Source: Pseudomonadota bacterium (GTDB lineage Bacteria > Pseudomonadota > Alphaproteobacteria > Azospirillales > Azospirillaceae). From it: 48,876 nt of DNA. Below the pieces are notes generated by a model. It saw only the letters and a program-made list of their open reading frames with translations, ran no database searches and was not told the origin of the DNA. The position numbers were made by a program, and so were the translations under genes. The stretch lies in contig JAFAFA010000085.1 of assembly GCA_023423695.1 (NCBI GenBank), forward strand, positions 1-48,876. Reading direction: 5' to 3'. How positions within the stretch are numbered: position 1 is the stretch's first letter; every line of letters begins with the position of its first letter. This document shows positions 25,820 to 33,612 of the stretch, piece after piece.

Positions 25820-25842
25820 TGAAACGGTGCCGGGACGGATGG

Positions 25843-26553
25843 ATGAACGCGCCCATGGATGTGGCGGCGGTGCTGAGGCGCAACCGCCTGCTCGGAGAAC
25901 TCGACGGCGGGCAGATGGCGGAAATGCTGGGGCTGGGCCGTATCGTCCGCTTCGATGCCGAACAGATCATCTTCGACAAGGGTGATCCAGGCGACAGCCT
26001 GTTCGCCGTGCTGAAGGGCCAGATCGCCATCCGGACCTCCTCGGCGGATGGCAAGACCATGCTGCTGAACATCCTGGAGGCTGGCGATGTCCTGGGAGAG
26101 ATCGGCCTGATCGACGGGCGGGAACGCACGGCCGCCGCCGTCGCCCTGCGCCCGGTCGAGCTTTACCGCATCGACCGCGCCGATTTCATTCCCTTCCTGG
26201 AACGCCATCCGCGCCTCTGCACCAGCATGATGGTGGTCCTGTGCGACCGGCTGCGCTGGGTGTCCGAGAACATCGAGGACGCCGTCTTCCACGACGTCCC
26301 GCGCCGGCTCGCCCGCAGGTTGCTGCTGCTGTCGGACAGCTACGGACAGCCGACCCCGGCTGGCCTGCGCCTGACCTTGCCGCTGTCGCAGGAAGCGCTC
26401 GCAAACATGTTGGGCGTCACCCGCGAAATGGTGAACAAGTGTCTCGGCGCCCTGCGCAAAACCGGCGCAGTGACATATGCCAAAGGTTTTATCGTCATCA
26501 ACGATCTGGCCTTGCTCAAGGACATGGCCGGGGACCCCGAACGGGCCCCATAG
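25843..26553 (+). CDS. Crp/Fnr-family transcriptional regulator
   Basis: A 236-residue Crp-like protein. The cyclic-nucleotide-binding domain (about 10-130) retains the phosphate-binding cassette GDVLGEIGLIDGRERTAA with Glu86, Arg95 and Thr96, so it should bind cAMP or cGMP. There is no Fnr Cys cluster. The winged helix (182-210) reads LSQEALANMLGVTREMVNKC. Arg194, Glu195 and Lys199 align with E. coli CRP Arg180, Glu181 and Arg185, which read TGTGA. A matching half-site pair occurs at 23347-23362. The gene is downstream of tfuA on the same strand, behind a hairpin. ATG 25843 follows GGGACGG. Confidence 0.9.
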   Translation: MNAPMDVAAVLRRNRLLGELDGGQMAEMLGLGRIVRFDAEQIIFDKGDPGDSLFAVLKGQIAIRTSSADGKTMLLNILEAGDVLGEIGLIDGRERTAAAVALRPVELYRIDRADFIPFLERHPRLCTSMMVVLCDRLRWVSENIEDAVFHDVPRRLARRLLLLSDSYGQPTPAGLRLTLPLSQEALANMLGVTREMVNKCLGALRKTGAVTYAKGFIVINDLALLKDMAGDPERAP

Positions 26554-26660
26554 GGAGAATCCTTACCTGCCGAAAGTTTTGTTCCCAAAGCCGGTTGTAG
26601 TCGCGTTATAGTGGGTGCGCGTTGGGGGTGATCGCACGGGCAGGACGAGGATTTAAGAGC

Positions 26661-27041
26661 ATGTCGAGCGATGGGAACAACAGATCTCGCATTGGTCAAT
26701 CCATGGGTGTTGCTTCACTGGTCCCCCGCACGTTGAAATTGTCCGGGCGTAATGTCTCCATCCGTCTGGAGCCTTCCTACTGGGAGGGGCTCGAGGAGAT
26801 TTCCCTGCGGGAAGACCTGACGGTGGAAGAGCTGTGCGGGGATGTCCGAGACCGCATGGAACAGCAGGGCCGCCGCTCCTTTCAAGCCGGCGTATCGCTC
26901 GCGAACGCACTGCGCGTGTTCGTGGTCGGCTATTTCCGGCAGGCTGCGACCGAACGCGGCCACGCCCGCGCCGGCCACGGCCAGGGCCGCCCGTTCATCG
27001 CCACCCCCTTCGATACGGTGCCCGCCACCAGCGAAAGCTGA
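26661..27041 (+). CDS. Ribbon-helix-helix protein (RHH_4 type)
   Basis: A 126-residue protein with a central RHH domain (about 30-95): VSIRLEPSYWEGLEEISLRE, then LTVEELCGDVRDRME, then SLANALRVFVVGYFRQA. It is a paralogue of the RHH protein at 22931 and lies 107 bp after the Crp-like gene. ATG 26661 was preferred to the TTG at 26622 because GAGG precedes it and the longer version begins without domain similarity. A -10-like TATAGT is seen at 26607-26612. It is probably a DNA-binding regulator. Confidence 0.8.
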   Translation: MSSDGNNRSRIGQSMGVASLVPRTLKLSGRNVSIRLEPSYWEGLEEISLREDLTVEELCGDVRDRMEQQGRRSFQAGVSLANALRVFVVGYFRQAATERGHARAGHGQGRPFIATPFDTVPATSES

Positions 27042-27106
27042 GAAGGTCCGGGCTTGCGGGAAGGGGCAGGCCCTTCGGCCCACCCCCGTGGCATTGAAGG
27101 GCCGTC

Positions 27107-27895
27107 TTACTGGGCGGTCCAGCCGCCGTCCATGGTCAGTGCGGCCCCCCGCATGTTGCCGGCAGCTTCCGAGCACAGGAACACCGCCAGTTCACCCAGT
27201 TGTTCCGGGGTGACGAAGGACTTCGACGGCTGCTTCTCGCTCAGCAGTTCGCGTCCGGCCTCCTCCACCGACAGGCTGCGCGAAGCTGCCAGGGCGTCGA
27301 TCTGCTTCTGCACCAGCGGCGTCAGCACCCAGCCCGGACAGATGGCGTTGCAGGTGACGTTGGTCTCCGCCAGTTCCAGCGCCGTCACCTTGGTCAGGCC
27401 GATCACGCCGTGCTTGGCGGCGACATAGGCCGACTTGTTGACCGACGCCACCAGGCCGTGCACCGACGCGATGTTGATGACCCGGCCCCAGCCGCGCGCC
27501 TTCATGCCCAGCAATGCCGCGCGGGTGCCGTGGAAGACGGCCGACAGGTTGATGGCGATCACCGCGTCCCAGCGCTCCACCGGGAAGGCGTCGACCGGCG
27601 CCACATGCTGGATGCCGGCATTGTTGACCAGCACGTCCAGCCGGCCATAGGCCGCCTCGGTGGCGGCGACCATCGCCTCGATCTCCTCGGGCTTCGACAT
27701 GTCGGCGCCATTGTGGGCGACGCGCACGCCGAACTCCTTGGACAGTGACTGGCACAGCTCGGCGATGTAGGCGGCGTCGCCGAAGCCGTTCAGCATCAGG
27801 TCGGCGCCCTGGCCTGCGAGCTGCCGTGCGATTCCGAGGCCGATGCCGCTGGTGGACCCAGTGACGAGCGCGGCCTTCCCCTTCAGATTGGTCAT
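27107..27895 (-). CDS. bdhA: 3-hydroxybutyrate dehydrogenase (SDR)
   Basis: Oxidises D-3-hydroxybutyrate to acetoacetate with NAD+. The 262-residue short-chain dehydrogenase has TGSTSGIG at 12-19, NNAG at 91-94, and the catalytic Ser144, Tyr157 and Lys161 (SAYVAAKHG). The family hallmark NNAGIQHVAPVDAFP strongly suggests BdhA. It is the last gene of a minus-strand operon after a GntP permease and both CoA-transferase subunits, which complete the path to acetoacetyl-CoA. The gap to the upstream CoA-transferase gene is 12 bp. Confidence 0.93.
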   Translation of the reverse strand: MTNLKGKAALVTGSTSGIGLGIARQLAGQGADLMLNGFGDAAYIAELCQSLSKEFGVRVAHNGADMSKPEEIEAMVAATEAAYGRLDVLVNNAGIQHVAPVDAFPVERWDAVIAINLSAVFHGTRAALLGMKARGWGRVINIASVHGLVASVNKSAYVAAKHGVIGLTKVTALELAETNVTCNAICPGWVLTPLVQKQIDALAASRSLSVEEAGRELLSEKQPSKSFVTPEQLGELAVFLCSEAAGNMRGAALTMDGGWTAQ

Positions 27896-27907
27896 TGTTC
27901 TTTACCT

Positions 27908-28555
27908 TTAGAGCGGCATGGGACGGAGATCCGGGGCGACGATCAGTTCGCACCCGGTGTTGGCGATCACCTGCTCCACCGTGACACCGGGGGCGGTTTC
28001 CTTCAAGACGAGGCCGGCGTCGGTCGGCTCGATGACGGCGAGGTCGGTCACCACCAGGTCGACCCGGCGGACCGAGGTCAGCGGCAGGGCGCAACGCTCG
28101 ACGATCTTCGGTTCGCCCTTGGCGCTGTGCTGCATGGCGACGATCACCCGGCGGGCGCCGGTGACCAGATCCATCGCCCCGCCCATGCCCGGCACCATCT
28201 TGCCCGGCACCATCCAATTGGCGAGCCGCCCCTCGCGGTCCACCTGCAGGCCGCCCAGGACGGTGACGTCCAGATGGCCGCCGCGGATCAGCCCGAAGGA
28301 GAAGGCGCTGTCGAAGGACGCCGCCCCCGGCAGGGCCGAGATGGGCGAGCCGCCGGCATCGGTCAGGTCATGGTTCTCCGCCCCGGTGATCGGGCCGGAC
28401 ATGCCGACGATGCCGTTCTCCGACTGGAAGAACACATGGCGTCCGGCGGGGACGTAGCGGGCGACCAGGGTCGGAAGGCCGATGCCCAGGTTGACGAGGT
28501 CGCCGTCCATCAGCTCCAGCGCGACGCGCTTGGCGATCAGGGTCTTTTCATCCAT
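27908..28555 (-). CDS. 3-oxoacid CoA-transferase subunit B
   Basis: Beta subunit (215 residues) of a succinyl-CoA:acetoacetate or acyl-CoA:acetoacetate transferase (AtoA/ScoB/PcaJ family). It has the VNLGIGLPTLVARYVP opening and the active-site SENGIVGM with Glu47, the residue that forms the covalent CoA thioester. It follows subunit A by 16 bp and precedes bdhA. Context points to acetoacetate activation in poly- or 3-hydroxybutyrate use. The choice between AtoA and ScoB cannot be made from sequence alone. Confidence 0.92.
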   Translation of the reverse strand: MDEKTLIAKRVALELMDGDLVNLGIGLPTLVARYVPAGRHVFFQSENGIVGMSGPITGAENHDLTDAGGSPISALPGAASFDSAFSFGLIRGGHLDVTVLGGLQVDREGRLANWMVPGKMVPGMGGAMDLVTGARRVIVAMQHSAKGEPKIVERCALPLTSVRRVDLVVTDLAVIEPTDAGLVLKETAPGVTVEQVIANTGCELIVAPDLRPMPL

Positions 28556-28571
28556 GGCTCGATACTCCCGA

Positions 28572-29231
28572 TCAGCGCGGCGTTGCGGTGACGATGTGGT
28601 CGACCAGCACCGACGGCGTCATCACCGCGTCGGGCGGGATGCAGCCGACGGGCAGGATGTCCTCGGCCTCGGCGATCACTGTCGCGCCGGCCATCGCCAT
28701 CAGCGGGTTGAAGTTGCGCGCGGTCAGCGCATAGGTCAGGTTGCCGTACAGGTCGGCCTGCTTGGCGGCGATCAGCGCGAAGTCGGCCTTGATCGGCATT
28801 TCCAGCAGGTAGGTGACGCCGTCGATCTCGACCGTGCGCTTGCCCTCCTCCACCGTGGTGCCGACGCCGGTAGGGGTCAGGACGCCCCCCAGCCCGACGC
28901 CGCCGGCGCGGATGCGCTCGGCCAGCGTGCCCTGCGGCACCAGTTCCACCTCGATGGCGCCGGCGATCATCTGCTTCTGCGTCTCGGGGTTCAGGCCGAT
29001 GTGGCTGGTCACGACGCGGCGCACCAGCTTCTCCACCACCAACTTGCCCAGGCCGTCGTTGGGCCGGGCGGTGTCGTTGGCGATGATGGTCAGATCGCGT
29101 TTGCCCTGGCGGATCAATTCGTCCACCAGCCGGTTGGGGCCGCCGACGGCCATGAAGCCGCCGATCAGCAGGGAAGCGCCGTCGGGAATGCGCGTGACTG
29201 CCTCTTCCAGGGAAACGAGTTTGTTCTTCAT
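28572..29231 (-). CDS. 3-oxoacid CoA-transferase subunit A
   Basis: Alpha subunit (219 residues) of the heterodimeric CoA transferase (AtoD/ScoA/PcaI family). The N-terminal SLLIGGFMAVGGPNRLVDEL is the family's oxyanion-hole region. LTIIANDTARPNDGLGKLV and GVGLGGVLTPTGVGT are also typical. It lies 2 bp after the GntP permease stop, so it is tightly co-translated. With the following subunit B it converts acetoacetate to acetoacetyl-CoA. Confidence 0.92.
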   Translation of the reverse strand: MKNKLVSLEEAVTRIPDGASLLIGGFMAVGGPNRLVDELIRQGKRDLTIIANDTARPNDGLGKLVVEKLVRRVVTSHIGLNPETQKQMIAGAIEVELVPQGTLAERIRAGGVGLGGVLTPTGVGTTVEEGKRTVEIDGVTYLLEMPIKADFALIAAKQADLYGNLTYALTARNFNPLMAMAGATVIAEAEDILPVGCIPPDAVMTPSVLVDHIVTATPR

Positions 29232-29233
29232 GA

Positions 29234-30625
29234 TCAGACGATCCCGGTCAGGTAATAGACGGCGATCACGAAGAAGACCGCCAGCGTCTTGATGCAGGTG
29301 ACGGCGAAGATGTCGCCGTAGGACTGCCGGTGCGTCAGCCCGGTGACGCCCAGCAAGGTGATGACCGCGCCGTTGTGCGGCAAGGTGTCCATGCCGCCGC
29401 TGGCCATGGAGGCGACCCGGTGCAGAACCTCCATCGGGATGCCGGCGGCGTTGGCGGCCGTGATGAACTGATCGGCCATCGCCGCCAGCGCGATGCTCAT
29501 GCCGCCGGACGCCGAGCCGGTGATGCCGGCCAGCGCCGTGACCGTCACCGCCTGGTTCACCAGCGGGTTGGGGATGGATGCCAGCGCGTCGCGGATGACC
29601 AGGAAGCCCGGCAGCGCGGCGATGACCGCGCCGAAGCCGTATTCCGACGCCGTGTTCATGGCGGCCAGCAGCGATCCGCCGATGGCGGCCTTGGTGCCCT
29701 CGGCGAAGCGCTGGGACACCGGCTTCCAGGCGAAGGCCAGCACCATCAGGATGCCGCAGAGCAACGCCCCTTCCACCGCCCAGATGCCGGCGACGGAGGA
29801 GACCTGCGTCACCAGCGGCTTGGCGCCGGGGGTCAGTGCCACCTCATTGGTGGTGCCGTAGATGCCCGGGATCGCAATGGTGAACAGCTTGTTCAGCACG
29901 CCGACGGCCACCAGCGGCGACAGCGCCAGGATCGGGTTCGGCAGCGCTTCCGAAGCGACCGGCTCCGGTTCATTGCTGTGGCCGCTGCCATAGCCCTCGC
30001 CGCGCGCAACGGCCGAACGCACCCTCCATTCCAGATAGAGCAGCCCCAGCGCCAGGATGAAGATCGAGCCGATCACCCCCAGCCAAGGCGCGGCATAGGC
30101 ATCGGTCTTGAAGAAGGTGGTGGGGATGATGTTCTGGATTTGCGGCGTGCCCGGCAGCGCGTCCATGGTGACGGTGAAGGCGCCGAGCGCGATCACGCCG
30201 GGGATCAGGCGCTTGGGGATGTCGCTCTGCCGGAACATCTCCGCCGCGAAGGGATAGACGGCGAAGACCACGACGAACAGCGACACGCCGCCATAGGTCA
30301 GCAGCAGGCAGACCAGCACGATGGAGGTCACCGCGCGCTCGCGCCCGATCAGCTTGATGACGGCCGAGACGATCGACTTGGAGAAGCCGGACAGTTCGAT
30401 CACCTTGCCGAACACTGCGCCCAGCAGGAAGACCGGGAAGTACAGCTTCACGAAGCCGACCATCTTGTCCATAAACAGGCCGGTGAAGATCGGCGGGACA
30501 GCCGACGGGTCGGTCAGCAGCACGGCCCCCATCGCCGCGATGGGCGCGAAGAGGATGACGCTGAAGCCCCGGTAGGCGACCAGCATCAGGAACGCGAGCG
30601 CTCCCACGCAGATCAGGAAACTCAT
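29234..30625 (-). CDS. GntP-family permease, probable 3-hydroxybutyrate/short-chain acid uptake
   Basis: A 463-residue polytopic permease of the GntP family with about twelve hydrophobic segments. The conserved GAFTVTMDALPGTPQIQNII region is at about 149-168, and GITGSASGGMSIALAAM lies near 370-386. It heads the operon with CoA transferase and 3-hydroxybutyrate dehydrogenase, so its likely substrate is 3-hydroxybutyrate or acetoacetate (inference from context). The start ATG 30625 opens with a membrane helix, as in homologues. Confidence 0.87.
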   Translation of the reverse strand: MSFLICVGALAFLMLVAYRGFSVILFAPIAAMGAVLLTDPSAVPPIFTGLFMDKMVGFVKLYFPVFLLGAVFGKVIELSGFSKSIVSAVIKLIGRERAVTSIVLVCLLLTYGGVSLFVVVFAVYPFAAEMFRQSDIPKRLIPGVIALGAFTVTMDALPGTPQIQNIIPTTFFKTDAYAAPWLGVIGSIFILALGLLYLEWRVRSAVARGEGYGSGHSNEPEPVASEALPNPILALSPLVAVGVLNKLFTIAIPGIYGTTNEVALTPGAKPLVTQVSSVAGIWAVEGALLCGILMVLAFAWKPVSQRFAEGTKAAIGGSLLAAMNTASEYGFGAVIAALPGFLVIRDALASIPNPLVNQAVTVTALAGITGSASGGMSIALAAMADQFITAANAAGIPMEVLHRVASMASGGMDTLPHNGAVITLLGVTGLTHRQSYGDIFAVTCIKTLAVFFVIAVYYLTGIV

Positions 30626-30688
30626 TTGGACGATGCTCCCTCGGTTATTCTTGTCGGACGGTGACCGTCACGGGTGTGTTTTCGGGAA

Positions 30689-31123
30689 TTACGGCTGAAG
30701 CAGACTGCGGAGCCGGGCCATGCCGGCGTCGTAGAGGTCGCGGACGAAACGCTCCGCTTCCGCCTCCGCGCCCTGGTCCGGGTGGGAGGAAAGCGGGCGG
30801 AAGGTGGCGGTCCAATCCAGGGCGGCCTGCCGTTCCCCATCGGCGCGCAGACGGATCTGCGCCAGAAGGTCGGCAACCGGGTACGGTCCTTCGACCACCG
30901 CATAGGTGTAGGCATCGTCGATGCGGCTGACATGCTCCAGCCGATGGACGACCGGCGCTCCGTCATAAAGCCGCAGACGCCGGAGCGCGCCCTTCCCCAC
31001 CCCCTCCACGCTCATGGAGACCGCACCGGGATACCAGTCGCCCAACGCCCCGTTCCACCGGACCAGCGGCCACACGCGGCGCGCCGGAACGGGCAGTAGA
31101 GAGGTTGCGGTGACCAGCGGCAT
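30689..31123 (-). CDS. SRPBCC (polyketide cyclase/START-like) protein
   Basis: A 144-residue protein with the SRPBCC fold pattern: an N-terminal strand and helix (PARRVWPLVRWNGALGDWYP), a run of strands (LRRLRLYDGAPVVHRLEHVS, then YTYAVVEGPYPVADLLAQIR), and a long C-terminal helix (AERFVRDLYDAGMARLRSLL). These form a hydrophobic pocket for small ligands; no catalytic assignment is possible. It lies 63 bp upstream of gntP on the same strand and may or may not belong to that operon. Confidence 0.75.
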   Translation of the reverse strand: MPLVTATSLLPVPARRVWPLVRWNGALGDWYPGAVSMSVEGVGKGALRRLRLYDGAPVVHRLEHVSRIDDAYTYAVVEGPYPVADLLAQIRLRADGERQAALDWTATFRPLSSHPDQGAEAEAERFVRDLYDAGMARLRSLLQP

Positions 31124-31405
31124 CGGGGCGCTTTCTCATGATGGCGAGCCCCTGAGGGCTGGGTGCAACCGTAAGAGCAAGGCCCATGCCAAATTTATAC
31201 GGACCGATAGTGACAGCGGAAACCTTTGATAAGGCTGATTTTGTGCATCGCACACAAAACCTATCCGCCAGCTGTCAGTCTCAATAATGAGATTTATCGA
31301 GAGAATTTCGTCTACTATGGGAGATTATGTCTCGATGTGTAGACGACTGCGACAGAGCGAAACGATCCGCTCGGTACGTGGTTGAGCGGAGCTGCGGAAT
31401 GCCCC

Positions 31406-31436
31406 TTGACCTTCCAATTGCTGGAAGGCTCAGCCT
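31406..31436 (+). promoter_or_regulatory. CueR-type (MerR-family) promoter of copZ
   Basis: A dyad CCTTCCA-ATTGC-TGGAAGG (31410-31428) sits between a -35 TTGACC (31406-31411) and a weak -10 position starting 19 bp later (31431). Long 19-bp spacers with this dyad are the hallmark of CueR-like activators on copper genes. It lies 44 bp before copZ. The region 31124-31479 holds this promoter and AT-rich sequence and no other gene I can support. Confidence 0.8.
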
Positions 31437-31479
31437 GTGGAAATCGGGTGCGCCCTCGCACCGCCAAAGGAGAAAACCC

Positions 31480-31680
31480 ATGCTGACGTTGAAGGTATCA
31501 GGAATGTCCTGCGGCCACTGCGCCCAGACCGTGACCAAGGCGGTGGAAGCACTTCCGTCGGTCGAACGGGCTCTTGTCGACCTGAAGGAAGGCCAAGTGA
31601 CCGTCGAGGGCAATGCCGAAGAATCGACCGTCCGCCAAGCCATTGAGGATGCCGGCTATGAGGTGCAGGGCCGGGCTTGA
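31480..31680 (+). CDS. copZ: Copper chaperone CopZ (HMA domain)
   Basis: A 66-residue single heavy-metal-associated domain with the Cu(I)-binding loop MSCGHC (Met9, Cys11, Cys14) and the ferredoxin-like pattern ending AGYEVQGRA. It carries Cu(I) to a P-type ATPase or sensor in the cytosol. ATG 31480 follows a perfect AAAGGAG; the open frame reaching back to 31327 runs through the promoter and is not coding. The CueR-type dyad upstream implies copper induction. No copA or cueR is next to it. Confidence 0.93.
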   Translation: MLTLKVSGMSCGHCAQTVTKAVEALPSVERALVDLKEGQVTVEGNAEESTVRQAIEDAGYEVQGRA

Positions 31681-31682
31681 AG

Positions 31683-31745
31683 CGCCATCCGCAAATGGAA
31701 TGGGCGCCGGGCCATATGGCCGGCGCCCATTCCCGATGGCGTTTT
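31683..31745. terminator. Bidirectional terminator between copZ and hemP
   Basis: A 14-bp perfect stem GGAATGGGCGCCGG (31697-31710) / CCGGCGCCCATTCC (31720-31733) closes on the self-complementary GCCATATGGC. It is extended by an outer CGCCATC (31683-31689) / GATGGCG (31735-31741), then TTTT. It lies between convergent copZ and hemP and can serve both. Confidence 0.88.
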
Positions 31746-31769
31746 CCCGGAAGGTTCTTTTGACGGTCT

Positions 31770-31937
31770 TTACTTGGTGAGGATCAGCTTGTTGGCGCGG
31801 GTCACGCGCAGGCGATAGCTCTGCCCGGCGTGCTGGATCACGATCTCGCGGCTGCCCGACATCAGACGGGCGGATTCGACCACCGGCAGGGACGCGGCGA
31901 CGAAGGAGGCGGGAGCGGAGACGGCGCTGTCGTGCAT
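31770..31937 (-). CDS. hemP: Hemin uptake protein HemP
   Basis: A 55-residue HemP-family protein. The diagnostic C-terminus is SREIVIQHAGQSYRLRV followed by TRANKLILTK, as in PF10636 proteins. HemP is linked to haem uptake and in some bacteria acts on haem-receptor gene expression. ATG 31937 gives the usual short length; the frame runs open to 32042 without similarity. A Fur-like box lies upstream. No haem receptor gene is adjacent, so it stands alone here. Confidence 0.9.
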   Translation of the reverse strand: MHDSAVSAPASFVAASLPVVESARLMSGSREIVIQHAGQSYRLRVTRANKLILTK

Positions 31938-32023
31938 GGCGTGTCTTTCTTGCTGGACGGGCGTTTGCGGTCGGCGATGTCCGGGCGTGAACCCTGAACC
32001 GGACACTACGCCCGCTCCAACCT

Positions 32024-32046
32024 TATTGCAAGTCATTCTCATTCGC
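32024..32046 (-). promoter_or_regulatory. Fur-like iron box upstream of hemP
   Basis: On the minus strand the sequence reads GCGAATGAGAATGACTTGCA followed by ATAA. It resembles Fur boxes built on AATGAGAAT / AATCATTATC in many proteobacteria. It lies about 90 bp upstream of the hemP start, which fits iron repression. The right half is degenerate, so Irr or another Fur-family protein is possible. Confidence 0.6.
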
Positions 32047-32062
32047 TTTTAGGGGTAGGCTG

Positions 32063-32701
32063 TCAACCCTTGACCGCCCGATGCACCATCCAGCGCAGAC
32101 CGACCACCAGCAGCTTGTTGTACTCATTGATCAGCAGGTTGGCGGTGCCGGGCCACACCCACCATTCGTCCAGATGGACGGTGGGGGCGACGACGGGATG
32201 GGGCACCAGCTCCACGTCGGGCATCGCCATCGACAGCTCCAGCAGGCTGCGGCGCATGTGATAGTTGGCGGTCACCAGCCGCAGCGAGCGGAAACCCTGG
32301 TCGCGCATCCAGTCCGCCGTCTCGTAGGCGTTGCCGATGGTGCTGTCCGCCGAATAGCCCAGCGTGATGCAGCATTCCATCTCGGTCGGGGAATGGCGGG
32401 ACAGCTTCAGCAGTTCCTGCACCTCCACCCCGTCATAGACGCCGGACACGAACAGTTTCCTCGCCCGTCCGGCGGCCAGCAGCTCCAGCCCGGTGCCCAG
32501 CCGGTTGCTGCCGCCGGTCAGCACCACGATGGCGTCGGTCGGCCGTTCGGCATCGGCACCGGCGGGGGAAGCCCGCGGCACGTCGGCGGCGTACCAGACC
32601 AGTCCGCCCAGCCAGAGGAAGGCCGCCACCAGCGAGCCGGCCAGCAGATAGGCCACCGCCCGCGCCACCGTCCCGCCGCGCCGCCGGTGCACGGTTCTCA
32701 T
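32063..32701 (-). CDS. YdcF/DUF218-family membrane-anchored protein
   Basis: A 212-residue protein with an N-terminal membrane helix (about 14-40) followed by a DUF218/YdcF domain. The motifs are DAIVVLTGGSNRLGTGLELL (about 57-76), GYSADSTIGNAYETADWM, and RLVTANYHMRRSLLEL with the conserved Tyr-His. SanA/YdcF/ElyC proteins of this type are linked to envelope integrity and lipid-carrier metabolism. It lies directly after ftsX, overlapping it if the alternative ATG 32713 is used; ATG 32701 has GGGGGG five bases upstream. Confidence 0.85.
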   Translation of the reverse strand: MRTVHRRRGGTVARAVAYLLAGSLVAAFLWLGGLVWYAADVPRASPAGADAERPTDAIVVLTGGSNRLGTGLELLAAGRARKLFVSGVYDGVEVQELLKLSRHSPTEMECCITLGYSADSTIGNAYETADWMRDQGFRSLRLVTANYHMRRSLLELSMAMPDVELVPHPVVAPTVHLDEWWVWPGTANLLINEYNKLLVVGLRWMVHRAVKG

Positions 32702-32714
32702 CGCGCCCCCCATC

Positions 32715-33608
32715 TCACGGCATGGACTCCAGTGTGCGCAGCACGGTCCAGCGCGCGGTCGCCAGGGCCAGCAGGGCCAGCATCCCCGGCACCAGAAGCA
32801 GCACCGCCCACTGCCAGGGCTGCAGCGACAGGTCGGCCAGCAGGCTGGCCCGCAGCCCCTGCGACGCCCTGTACAGCCCATACAGTGTGCCACCGGCCAG
32901 CAGCAGACCGATGGAGCCGCCGCGCAGGCTCAAGGACACCACATGCCGTTCGAACTGGCGCGACACATAGCGGTCGGTGGCGCCCATCAGGTGCAGCAGC
33001 TCCACCACCGGACGGTGGATGGCCAGGCCGGTGCGCACGGCGAAAACCACCGTCATCACCGCCGCCGCCCCGATCAGCACCACCACCCCCAGCGCCGCCA
33101 GCCGCACAGCCCCGGCGAAGGAGCGCAGGTCGGCCAGCCACACCGCATGGTCGTCCAGCGTCGCCCCCGGCGCCGCCGACGTCAGGCGAAGCCGCAAGGC
33201 CGCGACGTCGACCGGCCCGTCGGCGGCGACATCGATCAGCCGCGGCATCGGCAGCAGCGGGTCCGACGCCCCCGACCCCAGCCAGGGTTCCAGAAGCCGG
33301 GCGATCTCGCCCCCGCCCAGCACGGTGGCCGACCGGATTCCGGGGAAGGCGCGCAGGACGGTCACCGCCGACTCCACCCGCTCGTCCAGCGGCGCGACCG
33401 GAACCCCCGGCATCGGCGCCACCTGCACGGTCAGCCCGCCGGCAAGGCCGCTGTCCCACCGTTGCGCCATGTCAGACACCAGCATGGCGCCGGCCAGCGC
33501 CAGCGCCGCCAGGAACGCCATCAGCGCGGTGATCCAGCCAAGGAAGCGCGAGGAGGGATCGACCGCCAGCGGCAGGTCGGAGCGGGGACGGACCGGACGA
33601 AGCGCCAT
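32715..33608 (-). CDS. ftsX: Cell-division ABC transporter permease FtsX
   Basis: A 297-residue FtsX. One N-terminal membrane helix (about 24-45) is followed by a periplasmic domain and three C-terminal helices, with the characteristic RPVVELLHLMGATDRYVSRQ loop near 198-217. With FtsE it transmits ATP-driven signals to periplasmic peptidoglycan hydrolases at the septum. It follows ftsE by 4 bp. A longer start at 33653 would overlap ftsE. Confidence 0.93.
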   Translation of the reverse strand: MALRPVRPRSDLPLAVDPSSRFLGWITALMAFLAALALAGAMLVSDMAQRWDSGLAGGLTVQVAPMPGVPVAPLDERVESAVTVLRAFPGIRSATVLGGGEIARLLEPWLGSGASDPLLPMPRLIDVAADGPVDVAALRLRLTSAAPGATLDDHAVWLADLRSFAGAVRLAALGVVVLIGAAAVMTVVFAVRTGLAIHRPVVELLHLMGATDRYVSRQFERHVVSLSLRGGSIGLLLAGGTLYGLYRASQGLRASLLADLSLQPWQWAVLLLVPGMLALLALATARWTVLRTLESMP

Positions 33609-33612
33609 GCCG

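Noticed and set aside
26559..26566. ATCCTTAC after the Crp-like gene, a possible Rep iteron
   Set aside because: Only the 8-bp half is present, without the CCCCC block. One or two chance 8-mers are expected in a window of this size.
31327..31479. N-terminal extension of CopZ by 51 codons
   Set aside because: It would run through the CueR-type promoter dyad, and the perfect AAAGGAG marks ATG 31480.
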